The notes beneath the pieces are model-generated. The model made no database searches, had not been told where the DNA came from, and saw only the letters and a list, made by a program, of their open reading frames with translations. A stretch of DNA of 31,582 bases from contig JAJXYW010000073.1 in assembly GCA_021780415.1 (NCBI GenBank), positions 1-31,582 of the forward strand, in the 5' to 3' direction. Of the stretch, positions 24,413-31,582 are shown in pieces (positions within the stretch are counted from its first letter, which is position 1; the number at the start of each line of letters is the position of its first letter). The DNA comes from Acidobacteriota bacterium. Its GTDB lineage: Bacteria > Acidobacteriota > Terriglobia > Terriglobales > Acidobacteriaceae. Position numbers and translations under genes: made by a program.

Positions 24413-25542
24413 GCAAACCTCCCAAGGAGTGACACCATTGATTGAGCACGGGCGACTGCGGTGACGACCTCGTTCATGTCATCGATGCTAGTTCGCGGGC
24501 TAAAGCTGAATCGGACAGACTCATTGGCCACTCGTGGGCCAAGACCCATCGCCAACAGCACATGGGAGGGACTGCCGCCGTTCGAGCAGGCCGCTCCCGC
24601 TGATGCCCAGACACCGCACCGACCCAGCGCGGCGACCATTTCCGCTGCGTCGCATCCGGGAAAGTGAATGTTTGATATGGTGGCGGTGCGGGGTCCCGCC
24701 GCCCCGTTTACGGCGGCACCCGGGATGGCCTTCAAAACCCCGTGCTCGAAGGCGTCTCGCAAATTGGCGCACCGGTCAAGTTGGTCCGCCATGGACGACT
24801 GGGCTGCCAGAGCTTCCCCGGTGCCGACGATGGCTGGGACGTTCTCGGTGCCGCCACGGAGACCCGCTTCCTGATGTCCGGGGATCTGGGCGGAACGAGG
24901 CGCAGATGAGCGCAGAAAGAGGATGCCACAGCCTTTCGGTCCATGAAACTTATGGGCTGAGAAGCTGAGGAAGTGACAGTCCACGTGCCCGACGTCCACG
25001 GCAAGATGAGTGGCCGCCTGCACAGCGTCGAGATGAAGCAGCGCACCATGTTGCGTGCAGACCTGCGTCAGATCGGCAACCGGAGAGATGATACCCGTCT
25101 CGTTGTTGACCCAGATCAGAGAGACAAATGAGGGGCCTAGGTTGGCGAGAACCCGCTCCAAAGCCTCAGGTTCTGGGTAGCCCGATGCACCGATTGGTAG
25201 CGCGACTACTCGGCGACCCCTCCCACGCCAAGCCTCGGCCGCATCGAGCACGCATGAATGCTCCGCGGCAGAAACGACGATAGGCAAGTCATTCCGCGCG
25301 AGCGCGCACTGGAACGCGAGGTTGACCGACTCTGTGCCCGACGCCGTGAAAACGATCTCGCCACTCCTTGCCCATAGGTACCCGGCAACGATGGAACGCG
25401 CATGCTCAACCGCCACCCTTACCTCCACCCCCCCTGGGTGACGACTCGAGGGGTTGCCGAACATGGTGCCCAAAAAAGGCAGCATGGCGTCCAGCGCTCC
25501 CGGCAGGAGTTCGGTCGTCGCGGCGGCGTCGAGATAGACCAT
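24409..25542 (-). CDS. Cysteine desulfurase, NifS/IscS/DndA-like (377 aa)
   Basis: A PLP-dependent class V aminotransferase-fold enzyme that removes sulfur from L-cysteine to form an enzyme persulfide. Key residues are visible: AEHS with H95, HLDAVQA with D172 contacting PLP, SAHKFHGPKG with PLP-lysine K198, RGGTEN at 229-234, and the active-site loop SAGAACSNG with catalytic C319. The N-terminus MVYLDAAATT and the length are normal for the family. The ATG at 25542 has AAGGGTGA 5 bases upstream. The frame stays open to an ATG at 25638, which would add a 32-residue helical extension; both remain possible. No scaffold (IscU), DndC or SspB-type partner follows, so the sulfur acceptor is not evident. 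It is the first gene of the long - strand operon. Confidence 0.88.
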   Translation of the reverse strand: MVYLDAAATTELLPGALDAMLPFLGTMFGNPSSRHPGGVEVRVAVEHARSIVAGYLWARSGEIVFTASGTESVNLAFQCALARNDLPIVVSAAEHSCVLDAAEAWRGRGRRVVALPIGASGYPEPEALERVLANLGPSFVSLIWVNNETGIISPVADLTQVCTQHGALLHLDAVQAATHLAVDVGHVDCHFLSFSAHKFHGPKGCGILFLRSSAPRSAQIPGHQEAGLRGGTENVPAIVGTGEALAAQSSMADQLDRCANLRDAFEHGVLKAIPGAAVNGAAGPRTATISNIHFPGCDAAEMVAALGRCGVWASAGAACSNGGSPSHVLLAMGLGPRVANESVRFSFSPRTSIDDMNEVVTAVARAQSMVSLLGRFA

Positions 25543-25555
25543 CGATTCACCCTTT

Positions 25556-25572
25556 AGCAACCGCTGTGCCAA
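25556..25572 (-). promoter_or_regulatory. Near-consensus sigma-54 promoter before the desulfurase
   Basis: On the - strand the sequence is TTGGCACAGCGGTTGCT, against the consensus TGGCACG-N4-TTGC(A/T): one mismatch, correct GG-N10-GC spacing, and A at the final weakly conserved position. Transcription would begin about 3 bases before the desulfurase ATG, giving an almost leaderless message. The element also lies inside an open extension of the desulfurase frame, so chance cannot be excluded. The operon encodes a GAFTGA-containing activator. Confidence 0.45.
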
Positions 25573-25631
25573 GTATGCGCTTGATTCCTTCAACCACTGG
25601 GACCGAGCCACGCCGTAGTGGGTGTCAAGTG

Positions 25632-25661
25632 GTATCATAACAGTTACAGAGTGTATCATAA
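25632..25661 (-). promoter_or_regulatory. Direct repeat pair in an AT-rich patch, likely operator
   Basis: Two exact copies of TTATGATAC (read on the - strand; 25632-25640 and 25653-25661) are spaced 21 bases start to start, two helical turns. They lie in the only clearly AT-rich patch near the head of the - strand operon, about 60-120 bases upstream of the sigma-54-like element. That is the usual zone for an activator or repressor site; TATGAT could also serve as a -10 box. Confidence 0.4.
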
Positions 25662-25706
25662 TAGTCATTCTTAGGCGGTCCCACCTGTTGAGGGCCCACT
25701 TGCCAG

Positions 25707-27464
25707 TTACGGGTCCAGTGGTTCCGGCCCAATCTCGGTTTGCGCCTTGTGATCGTTGTGCCAACGCAAGATAATAAGCCGATGCCGTGCGCGAGAGGCT
25801 CCGATGTAGAGGAGCCTTTCGGTCAGCGGATCCTTTCCGTTGTCGATATCGGTGAGCACAACAGCCGGGGCCTCAAGCCCCCGGAACTCTTGGATCGAGG
25901 TGAAACCGATCTCGTCGGGTTTGGCTGGACCCTCAGCAAAGGATCGCAGCCGGAGATCGGGGTTCTCTCGAGCTACAAGCGGAGCACAGGACCCTTCGGC
26001 GCTCTTGGCCGAAAGCACCACGATCTCACGCGGCGAGTACACGCGAAGCAAATCGATCAGGACCTCGCGGAGAAGCTGCTCCTGTTCCTTGTGGCCGTGA
26101 AAGGTCAGGATCTGCGGCTCAGGTCCGCCCGCCTCGAGCAGGGTGCGAGTGTAGCCCGGGCCGGCCGGTCGGGCAGCCTCCACTGCGTGGGCGAGTTGAG
26201 GGGTGGCGCGGCAGTTCACCCTCAGTGGGAAGGTGAAATGAATCGGGGCGCGGCGACGGAGGCGCTCAAGGGAGTCAGATGGGACTAGGACCCAGGGACC
26301 ACCAGCCGGTTCGAAGTCGCCGAAAACCGCCCAGCGGCCGCCGGCGAGCCCGCCAACAAGGAGGAGGTCAAGCGCATCGAGAAGATCGTCCGTGAGGAGT
26401 TCCTGAGCGTCATCGAGCACCAATGCCTCAAATGCTGGCGTCGGAATGTGGCCTTCGAGGGCTTCTTCGGCGACCAGGGCAGGAAGGCCGTCGTCAGAGA
26501 CTTCGCCCCGGGCGGGGGATTTTGGTATGTCTGCGACGAGCCGCCGGAACACACTGTTGATGCTCCCGGCGAAGACTAGGTCGCTTGGAGAGGAAGAGCG
26601 AGCACGAGCTTCCCGCGCCAACCACTGGCCGCCGAGCGCGCTCTCGCAGGCGAGGAGGGTGCGCCGTCCTGCCAGCGCCGCGCGATGGGCAGCCTCCAGC
26701 GCCAAAAAAGTCTTCCCCGTGCCTGCTGGGCCCTTGAAGACCACCCTGGCGTTCTCCTCCAGAATATCAAGCGCCCCGTACTGTTCCTCGGTGAAGCGCA
26801 GGATGGCGGTCTCCGCGTCCTCTAGGGCTGCTCGTGGCGGGATCGCAAACTCGAAGTCGTCGCGCAGAACCTCGACAAGTCGACCTACCTGAACGGCGTT
26901 CGGGCGGCTCGTTCCCCCGTGGTACCAGCGGGCGGAACCGGTCGAGCGGACGTGATCGTGGGCGCAGCGCAAGATGCGCAAACAACATTCCGAAAGGGAT
27001 TCGTGGGCCATCGTGGACCGGTCCACGATTTGCCATGGTTGCCACTCAATCGACGTCTCGCGGAATTCGATTGAGGGGAAGAATACTGCCGAATAGAAGA
27101 GGATTCCGGTGAGCGCGGGTTCACGCCTTGCGAGGTGCTTGCGGATCGCGTGCATACCGCTTGCCGCCTGAGCGAATGGTCCCTGTGCGGAAATCGTCGT
27201 TTGCTCGCCGTGACCGTAGATCCACCGGCCATCCCGGCGGCTCACGGGGCCGCCCTTGACCTCGAGGCACAGCACCCCCTGCTCCGGCACGATCACCACA
27301 AAGTCAATTTCACCAGCCAGTTGAGAAGGGTGCCGGGCCACGTCAAGGGCGTGGAGAACCACCCATCCTTCTGTTCCCGGGCCGCTCGCGAACTTTTGAA
27401 AGAGGCTCCGCTCACCGGCCGACGTGCAGGTCGGTGGGAGGTACGGAGGGATCATCCTTGCCAA
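25707..27464 (-). CDS. NERD nuclease-related domain plus SF1 helicase (585 aa)
   Basis: The N-terminal NERD domain (about 15-135) shows ERSLFQKF, GEIDFVV with D54, and CLEVKGG with E68 and K70, the residues expected of this restriction-endonuclease-like fold. A UvrD/DUF2075-like superfamily 1 helicase core follows: a Q-motif-like QYGALD near 228, Walker A GPAGTGKT at 245-252, a LVLDDAQE Walker B variant near 357, and C-terminal TSIQEFRGLEAPAVVL and YIGASRARHRLIIL equivalent to motifs V and VI. All catalytic parts appear intact. The TTG start at 27464 has AAGAAGGA upstream; an ATG three codons later lacks spacing to a ribosome site. The gene ends 165 bases before the desulfurase ATG, on the same strand. 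NERD helicases handle DNA ends and recur in mobile and defence regions; the role here is inferred. Confidence 0.85.
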   Translation of the reverse strand: MARMIPPYLPPTCTSAGERSLFQKFASGPGTEGWVVLHALDVARHPSQLAGEIDFVVIVPEQGVLCLEVKGGPVSRRDGRWIYGHGEQTTISAQGPFAQAASGMHAIRKHLARREPALTGILFYSAVFFPSIEFRETSIEWQPWQIVDRSTMAHESLSECCLRILRCAHDHVRSTGSARWYHGGTSRPNAVQVGRLVEVLRDDFEFAIPPRAALEDAETAILRFTEEQYGALDILEENARVVFKGPAGTGKTFLALEAAHRAALAGRRTLLACESALGGQWLAREARARSSSPSDLVFAGSINSVFRRLVADIPKSPARGEVSDDGLPALVAEEALEGHIPTPAFEALVLDDAQELLTDDLLDALDLLLVGGLAGGRWAVFGDFEPAGGPWVLVPSDSLERLRRRAPIHFTFPLRVNCRATPQLAHAVEAARPAGPGYTRTLLEAGGPEPQILTFHGHKEQEQLLREVLIDLLRVYSPREIVVLSAKSAEGSCAPLVARENPDLRLRSFAEGPAKPDEIGFTSIQEFRGLEAPAVVLTDIDNGKDPLTERLLYIGASRARHRLIILRWHNDHKAQTEIGPEPLDP

Positions 27465-27625
27465 CTGGTTAGTCCTTCTTCAACACCGTGCTCCAGCAGC
27501 GCTTGTCCCCTGCAAAATTGACGGCTCGCCTCAGGTTCCCCACATGCCTCGCCTGCAGGACCCTTCGCTCCGTTCTCAAGTAAGGTGCACTCTTCCCAAG
27601 CCTCTCCACCCATATCCATTGCCAA

Positions 27626-30292
27626 TCAGAGCACGTTTGAGACTGGGGTCGCATGCTGTTCCTGGGTCGGTTGCCCCTCTTGCACCGAAGCCCCATGATC
27701 CTTGGCCGAGGCATCCTTGTTCCCTTCTGCCACCGCCTCCTTCGGGGCGTACCCCAACTCTCTTTCGACGTCCTGTCGCGGCCGGCTGTATTTGGACCTC
27801 GAGGCGGTCCTGACGGCGGCCGCCACGTTGGGATCAGATTCGAGATCACCGAGCGTGGTCTCGACGCTGAACGCCGGCACCGTTTGCCCACGCACGAGCA
27901 TGGTCATGGCCGAATGCCAGTTCGGCAGCCGCGTCAGGTCCGCGCGGGTGAAGTCTGGGCTGAAGTACTTCTCGACGAGTTCCGCGTCCGCCTGGCCAAG
28001 CCGGAACGCGATCAGGGTGCCAACATTCCCGAAGATCGACTGCACAACTCGTTCGTTCTTGACCTGGCTGACGAACTGGTTTGCCAGCGTCAGCCCCAAC
28101 CCGAACTTACGCCCCTCGGAGAGCATCGAGACGAAGCTCTCGGTGGCGATGTTCTGAAACTCGTCGACGTAGACGTAGAACGGTGTTCGGTCTTCAAACG
28201 CTGTGTCAACTCGGGCCATCGCCGCGCCCTGGAGTTTCGCAAGCAAGACCATGCCGAGGAACCGCGCCGCGAACTCGGAAAGCTCGCCCTTGGCCAGGTT
28301 CACCAACAGGATCTTACCCCGGTCCATGATTCCGCGGAGGTCGATCGTCGATCGCGCCTGGCCGAAGATGTTGCGCAGCTTCGGATCGAAGACGAATTCG
28401 TCGAACTTGCTTGCGATCCAGCCGCCGAGGCTGACGCCGTCGCTCGAGCGCAAGTAATCGGTGTTTGGCAACACGTTTTGGACCCAGTCTTCCAGCTGGG
28501 GATCGTGAATCTTCAGAGGCATCCAACGTTCCCAGTACTTTGCCGCCCTTTCCGTGACGAAGATCTTGTAAAAGTCGAGCAACGTTCCCGGGTTGGCCGG
28601 GTCGGACATCACAAGCAGCAAGTTCATGCGCGCGTGTTGGTAGAAGATCGGGCCTGCCATCGACGCACCGGCGCTTCCGTAGTCGTCCTCGATCAAGCGC
28701 CTGATGATTCCAAGCATCTCCTGGACGACGAAGTGTCGCTGCAGGTCATCCTTGGCTTCGAGCAGGTTGAGGCCAGTCGCAAACGCCCCGTCCGCGGGAT
28801 CAAAGACGACCACATCGTCGTACCTCTCGCGCGGGATCTTGCCGAGGATCTTGCGGAAGAGATCGCCGTGTGGATCGATGACGCAAAGCCCGCGCCCCTG
28901 GCGGATGTCGTCCATGACCATCGAACGCAACATCGTCGTCTTCCCGGTCCCCGTCTGGCCGACGATGTAGACGTGCCGCAGGCGATCCTCTGCCGCGAGA
29001 AAAACCATCCGGCCCTGCCCGTACATCACGTTCTCCGCAACCGGCAAACCACAGTCCTCGAGCTGTGGCGGAGCCGCGCGATATGCGTAATGGCGGACCT
29101 TGATCCCGCTGGGTGGGTCGGTCGAGGCCGGTGGGAGTCTGAAGGCCGCGGCGGCCTCTGCGGGATCGAACAGGAACGGCAGTCTCTCCGCGGTCGCCGG
29201 CGCCCACGGGAGTGCGGGCGGTAGGAGCTTCAACGATGAAAACGCCGCGGCCATGTCCCGGTCGCGCACAAACGACATAATGTCGTACCCGCCACCATTC
29301 CGTGCGGCTTCCGGTTCCTCAGATTGACGGTCGCCCCGGCCCGAAAGACCGCTGACCAATTGCCCAACCATATGGACCAGGGGCAGCGAGATCGGCACCG
29401 GCGAAGCCAGCTCGACGGACAACAGCGCTGCGCCGGCTCTCATGGTTTCGAGGCGCGCCCTGGCCTGTGACTTGAGGCCCCTGACCAGCTGAACCAGCAC
29501 CAGCGGCGAGGGCCTACCCGCTTTGTCCGCTCCCGTGCCAGCGGTACGTGAATCCAGCATCGTCTCGCAGGTAATCTCCTGCTCGCCCAGGAACGCATAT
29601 TCGCCGAGGTGTAGACGCGTCGGCTGCAAGCGAAACGATACCGCGACCGGATCCCTCTGCAGCTGCATCAACTTGAACAGACCGTTGAGAGACGCAAATC
29701 GCGGCAGAAACGTACCGATGTTGAAGATACTCTCCTCTTGCAACCTAGTGAGCTTGCCCATACCGGGAAGTGGACCGAGCCTGAGCGCCTGTTCGGGAGC
29801 CTTCAGCGGCGCCACCCCGAGGCTTTGGACCTCGCAGCGGCGAAACACGGCCGTGATGTATTGAGGATCAAAAGGCGAGAGTAGTGACTCGAGGTCACTT
29901 GCCGCGACGAGAGCGACATCGTACTCCTCAAAGTAGACCTGAACCAGACGTTTCAACTCAAGCGCATGCCTGGCAGCATCTTCGAGGGTCGAGTTGACCG
30001 CTCGGCAGAGAAGGGTGATATCGACCGTGCCGCGGGAGATGAGTTCACGATTGGGGCGTGAGACGATGCGGAGGTCGTAGGTGAACTTCTCCTCTCCGGT
30101 CCCAACCAGGCAGAAGATGAATTCCTTGTGACGTTGCTCGAAGTCGGAAACGTACCGGTCGCCCTCCCGGGTGTGCACCCCTAGCGTGAGTATCCGTTCG
30201 ATTCGGCACGCGAAGTAGCGGTCACCGGTCGCCGTTGTCAGGACATGGTCACCGACTTCGCGAGCGCCCAACTCCAATCCGTTGCCATCCAT
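27626..30292 (-). CDS. Orphan VirD4/TraG-like (HerA superfamily) ATPase (888 aa)
   Basis: The N-terminal ~430 residues are unassigned alpha/beta sequence. The C-terminal half is a hexameric DNA-pumping type ATPase as in type IV coupling proteins: Walker A GQTGTGKT at 445-452, IDPHGDLF at 472-479 typical of HerA/VirD4, Walker B FYVYVDEFQNIATESF near 705-720, and the following GLGLTLANQFVSQV segment. The C-terminal tail is charged and low-complexity. No transmembrane span, relaxase, mating-pair or secretion genes are nearby, so it is not part of a complete conjugation system. The start is the ATG at 30292 preceded by GGGGGG; the longer open frame to 30571 overlaps the PH-domain gene and has shadow-like composition. 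The 161 bases to the NERD helicase hold no clear gene. Co-function with that helicase is plausible but only from proximity. Confidence 0.85.
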   Translation of the reverse strand: MDGNGLELGAREVGDHVLTTATGDRYFACRIERILTLGVHTREGDRYVSDFEQRHKEFIFCLVGTGEEKFTYDLRIVSRPNRELISRGTVDITLLCRAVNSTLEDAARHALELKRLVQVYFEEYDVALVAASDLESLLSPFDPQYITAVFRRCEVQSLGVAPLKAPEQALRLGPLPGMGKLTRLQEESIFNIGTFLPRFASLNGLFKLMQLQRDPVAVSFRLQPTRLHLGEYAFLGEQEITCETMLDSRTAGTGADKAGRPSPLVLVQLVRGLKSQARARLETMRAGAALLSVELASPVPISLPLVHMVGQLVSGLSGRGDRQSEEPEAARNGGGYDIMSFVRDRDMAAAFSSLKLLPPALPWAPATAERLPFLFDPAEAAAAFRLPPASTDPPSGIKVRHYAYRAAPPQLEDCGLPVAENVMYGQGRMVFLAAEDRLRHVYIVGQTGTGKTTMLRSMVMDDIRQGRGLCVIDPHGDLFRKILGKIPRERYDDVVVFDPADGAFATGLNLLEAKDDLQRHFVVQEMLGIIRRLIEDDYGSAGASMAGPIFYQHARMNLLLVMSDPANPGTLLDFYKIFVTERAAKYWERWMPLKIHDPQLEDWVQNVLPNTDYLRSSDGVSLGGWIASKFDEFVFDPKLRNIFGQARSTIDLRGIMDRGKILLVNLAKGELSEFAARFLGMVLLAKLQGAAMARVDTAFEDRTPFYVYVDEFQNIATESFVSMLSEGRKFGLGLTLANQFVSQVKNERVVQSIFGNVGTLIAFRLGQADAELVEKYFSPDFTRADLTRLPNWHSAMTMLVRGQTVPAFSVETTLGDLESDPNVAAAVRTASRSKYSRPRQDVERELGYAPKEAVAEGNKDASAKDHGASVQEGQPTQEQHATPVSNVL

Positions 30293-30419
30293 GGTGCCCC
30301 CCAGTTGAGAACCCACCCGTAGTGTAGCGCCAGGGATCACCTCGGGAAGCAGTTGGCGACGGTCGCAGGGCTGGGGGCCGCCGCTCGAGCCATGTGCGGT
30401 CGGACCCGCGTCGAGATCC

Positions 30420-30450
30420 GGCAAGAAAGCAGGCGTGGCTTCAGCCCACG
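30420..30450 (-). terminator. Weak hairpin at the end of the PH-domain gene
   Basis: On the - strand, CGTGG (30446-30450) pairs with CCACG (30434-30438) around the stop codon, followed by a pyrimidine-rich CCTGCTTTCTTG. The stem is only 5 bp, so this is a marginal terminator. Confidence 0.25.
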
Positions 30451-30875
30451 ATGCGGGCCTCGACCTGGCGGCGGAACTCAAGCGGCGCGGTGATGTCGCG
30501 AAACAGCTCTCGGGTGCCGCCGGTCCCGGTGACGATGATGTCGCCGTAGCCGAGCATGCGGCCCGCGACACTCTGGCTGACGCCGACCGACTCGACCTTG
30601 CCGAGCACCATCTCGAGCGTGTGGCAGCGAATGAAGCCGACCTTGATGACGACCCGCTTGTCGGTGACCGCGAACTCCGAACTGGCGACGCGAATCCATC
30701 GGCCGAGGCCGAAGAAGGCGCCGATGATCACGACCGCCCACGCCGGCAGCCGCTCGAGCAGCAAGACCACGCCGAGCAGGACGAGGAGCGCGGGCGCGAG
30801 GAAGAGGATCGGGTGTAACCCGGCTTTATAGACGACCGCCTCTCCGGGGAGGAGGTTCTCTTCGACGTAACCCAC
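30441..30875 (-). CDS. Bacterial PH-domain membrane protein (144 aa)
   Basis: The short N-terminus (MGYVEENLLPGE) and two adjacent hydrophobic spans (about 22-41 and 44-60) are followed by a beta-rich domain starting SSEFAVTDKRVVIK and ending GTGGTRELFRDI. This is the pattern of the bacterial PH (YdbS/YdbT, DUF304) family. The domain should sit on the cytosolic face of the membrane. The function of such proteins is generally unknown, with links to membrane stress. The very high GC and ordinary style match the biotin carrier gene beside it, so I count it as resident chromosome at the right border of the accessory region. It ends 148 bases before the VirD4-like ATPase start. Confidence 0.85.
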   Translation of the reverse strand: MGYVEENLLPGEAVVYKAGLHPILFLAPALLVLLGVVLLLERLPAWAVVIIGAFFGLGRWIRVASSEFAVTDKRVVIKVGFIRCHTLEMVLGKVESVGVSQSVAGRMLGYGDIIVTGTGGTRELFRDITAPLEFRRQVEARIVG

Positions 30876-30902
30876 AGGTGGCTCCTCCCCCTCCCGCTCG
30901 CG

Positions 30903-31400
30903 TTATGCGACGACGACGAGGATCTGGCCGCCGTCGACGGTGGCGCCCGGCGTGACCAGGATGCGCTCGACCTTGCCCGGCCCTTCGGCGCAGATCTGGT
31001 TCTCCATCTTCATCGCCTCGAGGATGACGAGCGGCTGCCCCGCCTTGACCTCGTCGCCGGCGGCGACCGCGACGCTGACGACGCGGCCCGGGATCGGGGC
31101 GCGCAGCTCGTGCGGCCCGGCGTGGACCGCCGCCCCGTTCGTCTCGCGGTCGAGCGGGTCGCGCAGGCGCACCTCGAACTGGCGCTGCGCCACCGCGACG
31201 CGGTAGTGGTCGCGGCCAAGGCGCTGGCTGGCGACGCCGAGGGCGCGCCCGTCCGGGCAGAACAGCGCGTCGGCGCCGGGATGGAGCGGCAGCATCTCGA
31301 CGCGGAACGCGGCGCCGTCGAGCGTGACCTCCCACGCCCCGTCGAGGCGCCGCGCCGTGACCTCGAGCCGGCGCCCGTCGCGTTCCACCCACCACCTCAT
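30903..31400 (-). CDS. Biotin carboxyl carrier subunit of an acyl-CoA carboxylase (165 aa)
   Basis: The C-terminal ~70 residues form a biotinyl domain: APIPGRVVSVAVAAGDEVKAG, then LEAMKMEN with biotin-accepting K131, and a closing V-x-x-I-L-V strand. The N-terminal ~95 residues match the extension seen in stand-alone carrier subunits of acetyl/propionyl-CoA carboxylases. The protein carries carboxybiotin between the biotin carboxylase and carboxyltransferase subunits in the cytosol; the partner genes are presumably just outside the window. The ATG at 31400 is chosen because the longer frame to 31529 runs through low-complexity intergenic sequence including a tandem repeat. This is a housekeeping-type gene of the right flank. 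Confidence 0.9.
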   Translation of the reverse strand: MRWWVERDGRRLEVTARRLDGAWEVTLDGAAFRVEMLPLHPGADALFCPDGRALGVASQRLGRDHYRVAVAQRQFEVRLRDPLDRETNGAAVHAGPHELRAPIPGRVVSVAVAAGDEVKAGQPLVILEAMKMENQICAEGPGKVERILVTPGATVDGGQILVVVA

Positions 31401-31418
31401 GGGAGACCCCAGAAACGT

Positions 31419-31446
31419 GGCCGGTGGCCAGTGGCCGGTGGCCGGT
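31419..31446. repeat. Four tandem copies of a 7-base repeat
   Basis: GGCC(G/A)GT is repeated four times without gaps just upstream of the biotin carrier gene. The second copy has A at the fifth base. It looks like simple slippage-prone sequence; no function is implied. Confidence 0.7.
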
Positions 31447-31518
31447 AGAGACAACGAGATGGGGTGGCGGTCACGCCGGCCAATCGCGTCTCCGTGGAGC
31501 TCGCCGTCCCCGCCCCAC

Positions 31519-31582
31519 CTATCCCACAACCGCCGCGACGGCCGTCGCCGGTGCCCGAGGCCGGTGTCCCTGCAGCGACACA
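31519..31582 (-). CDS. Possible 3' end of the next upstream gene
   Basis: From the right edge a - strand frame reads about 20 residues ending ATAVAAVVG and a TAG stop at 31519-31521. The position fits the tail of a gene preceding the biotin carrier, such as another carboxylase subunit, but the fragment is too short to recognise and may not be coding. Confidence 0.2.
   Translation of the reverse strand, partial: VSLQGHRPRAPATAVAAVVG

Noticed and set aside
25543..25764. A long N-terminal extension of the cysteine desulfurase
   Set aside because: The family N-terminus MVYLDAAATT begins at 25542 with a good ribosome site. The part before 25638 is certainly unlikely; the 32 residues from 25638 are left open in the feature note.
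27653..29224. A 523-codon open frame on the + strand inside the VirD4-like ATPase
   Set aside because: It is antisense to a gene with clear Walker A/B motifs and reads as Arg/Pro-rich low-complexity protein, typical of GC-rich antisense frames.
24409..30292. Classical Dnd or Ssp phosphorothioation locus
   Set aside because: A desulfurase and a HerA-superfamily ATPase are present, but no PAPS-reductase-like DndC/SspD, DndB, DndD or SspB is visible.
27626..30292. Part of a conjugative or type IV secretion element
   Set aside because: Only a coupling-protein-like ATPase is present; no relaxase, VirB-type or pilus genes and no transmembrane anchor are visible.
30293..30571. A 93-residue N-terminal extension of the VirD4-like ATPase
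   Set aside because: It overlaps the PH-domain gene and is Ser/Pro/Arg-rich; the ATG at 30292 has a G-rich ribosome site.
1..31582. CRISPR array, tRNA, rRNA or insertion sequence
   Set aside because: Reading both strands I found no regularly spaced repeats, cloverleaf-like segments or transposase motifs.

Overview
The window looks like a chromosomal segment of a high-GC, probably uncultivated soil or sediment bacterium (a Gram-negative-type lineage such as Methylomirabilota/Rokubacteria, Binatota or Myxococcota; this is a guess from gene style and base composition, with no marker gene present). Very GC-rich housekeeping-type genes sit at both ends: an AttH/CrtC-like lipocalin protein cut by the left edge, and a PH-domain membrane protein plus a biotin carboxyl carrier subunit at the right edge. 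Between about 600 and 30,300 lies a less GC-rich accessory region. I see no tRNA, rRNA, CRISPR array, transposase or integrase.

The core of the region is two convergent operons. The + strand operon (1260-10741) encodes a secreted/anchored VWA protein, a 1122-aa tubulin/FtsZ-like GTPase, a 1060-aa VWA protein with a membrane segment, and a four-TM protein with a cytosolic transglutaminase-like cysteine peptidase domain. The - strand operon (about 25,640 down to 10,827) encodes, in order of transcription: a cysteine desulfurase, an SSS-family Na+/solute symporter, a 41-aa membrane protein, an unknown 290-aa protein, a 937-aa methyltransferase-like protein with a Cys cluster, two small unknown proteins, a receiver-AAA+ sigma-54 activator with GAFTGA, a 1229-aa receiver/APH-like kinase fusion, a protein resembling the SMODS-associated Nudix domain, and a HAD phosphatase. 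Nine consecutive junctions in this operon overlap, seven of them by exactly 4 bases, so it is built as one translationally coupled unit.

Upstream on the same strand are a NERD-domain SF1 helicase and an orphan VirD4/TraG-like (HerA superfamily) ATPase. A close match to a sigma-54 (-24/-12) promoter lies just before the desulfurase, and the operon encodes its own sigma-54 activator, which suggests self-regulation.

My reading, which is inference, is that the two operons form one signal-regulated stress or conflict system. The membrane VWA proteins, tubulin-like GTPase and cysteine peptidase would form a cell-envelope-linked machine. The - strand operon would supply sensing (symporter, receivers, kinase-like domain), sulfur or methyl chemistry (desulfurase, methyltransferase) and nucleotide clean-up (Nudix, HAD). 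I do not recognise this combination as a described system.
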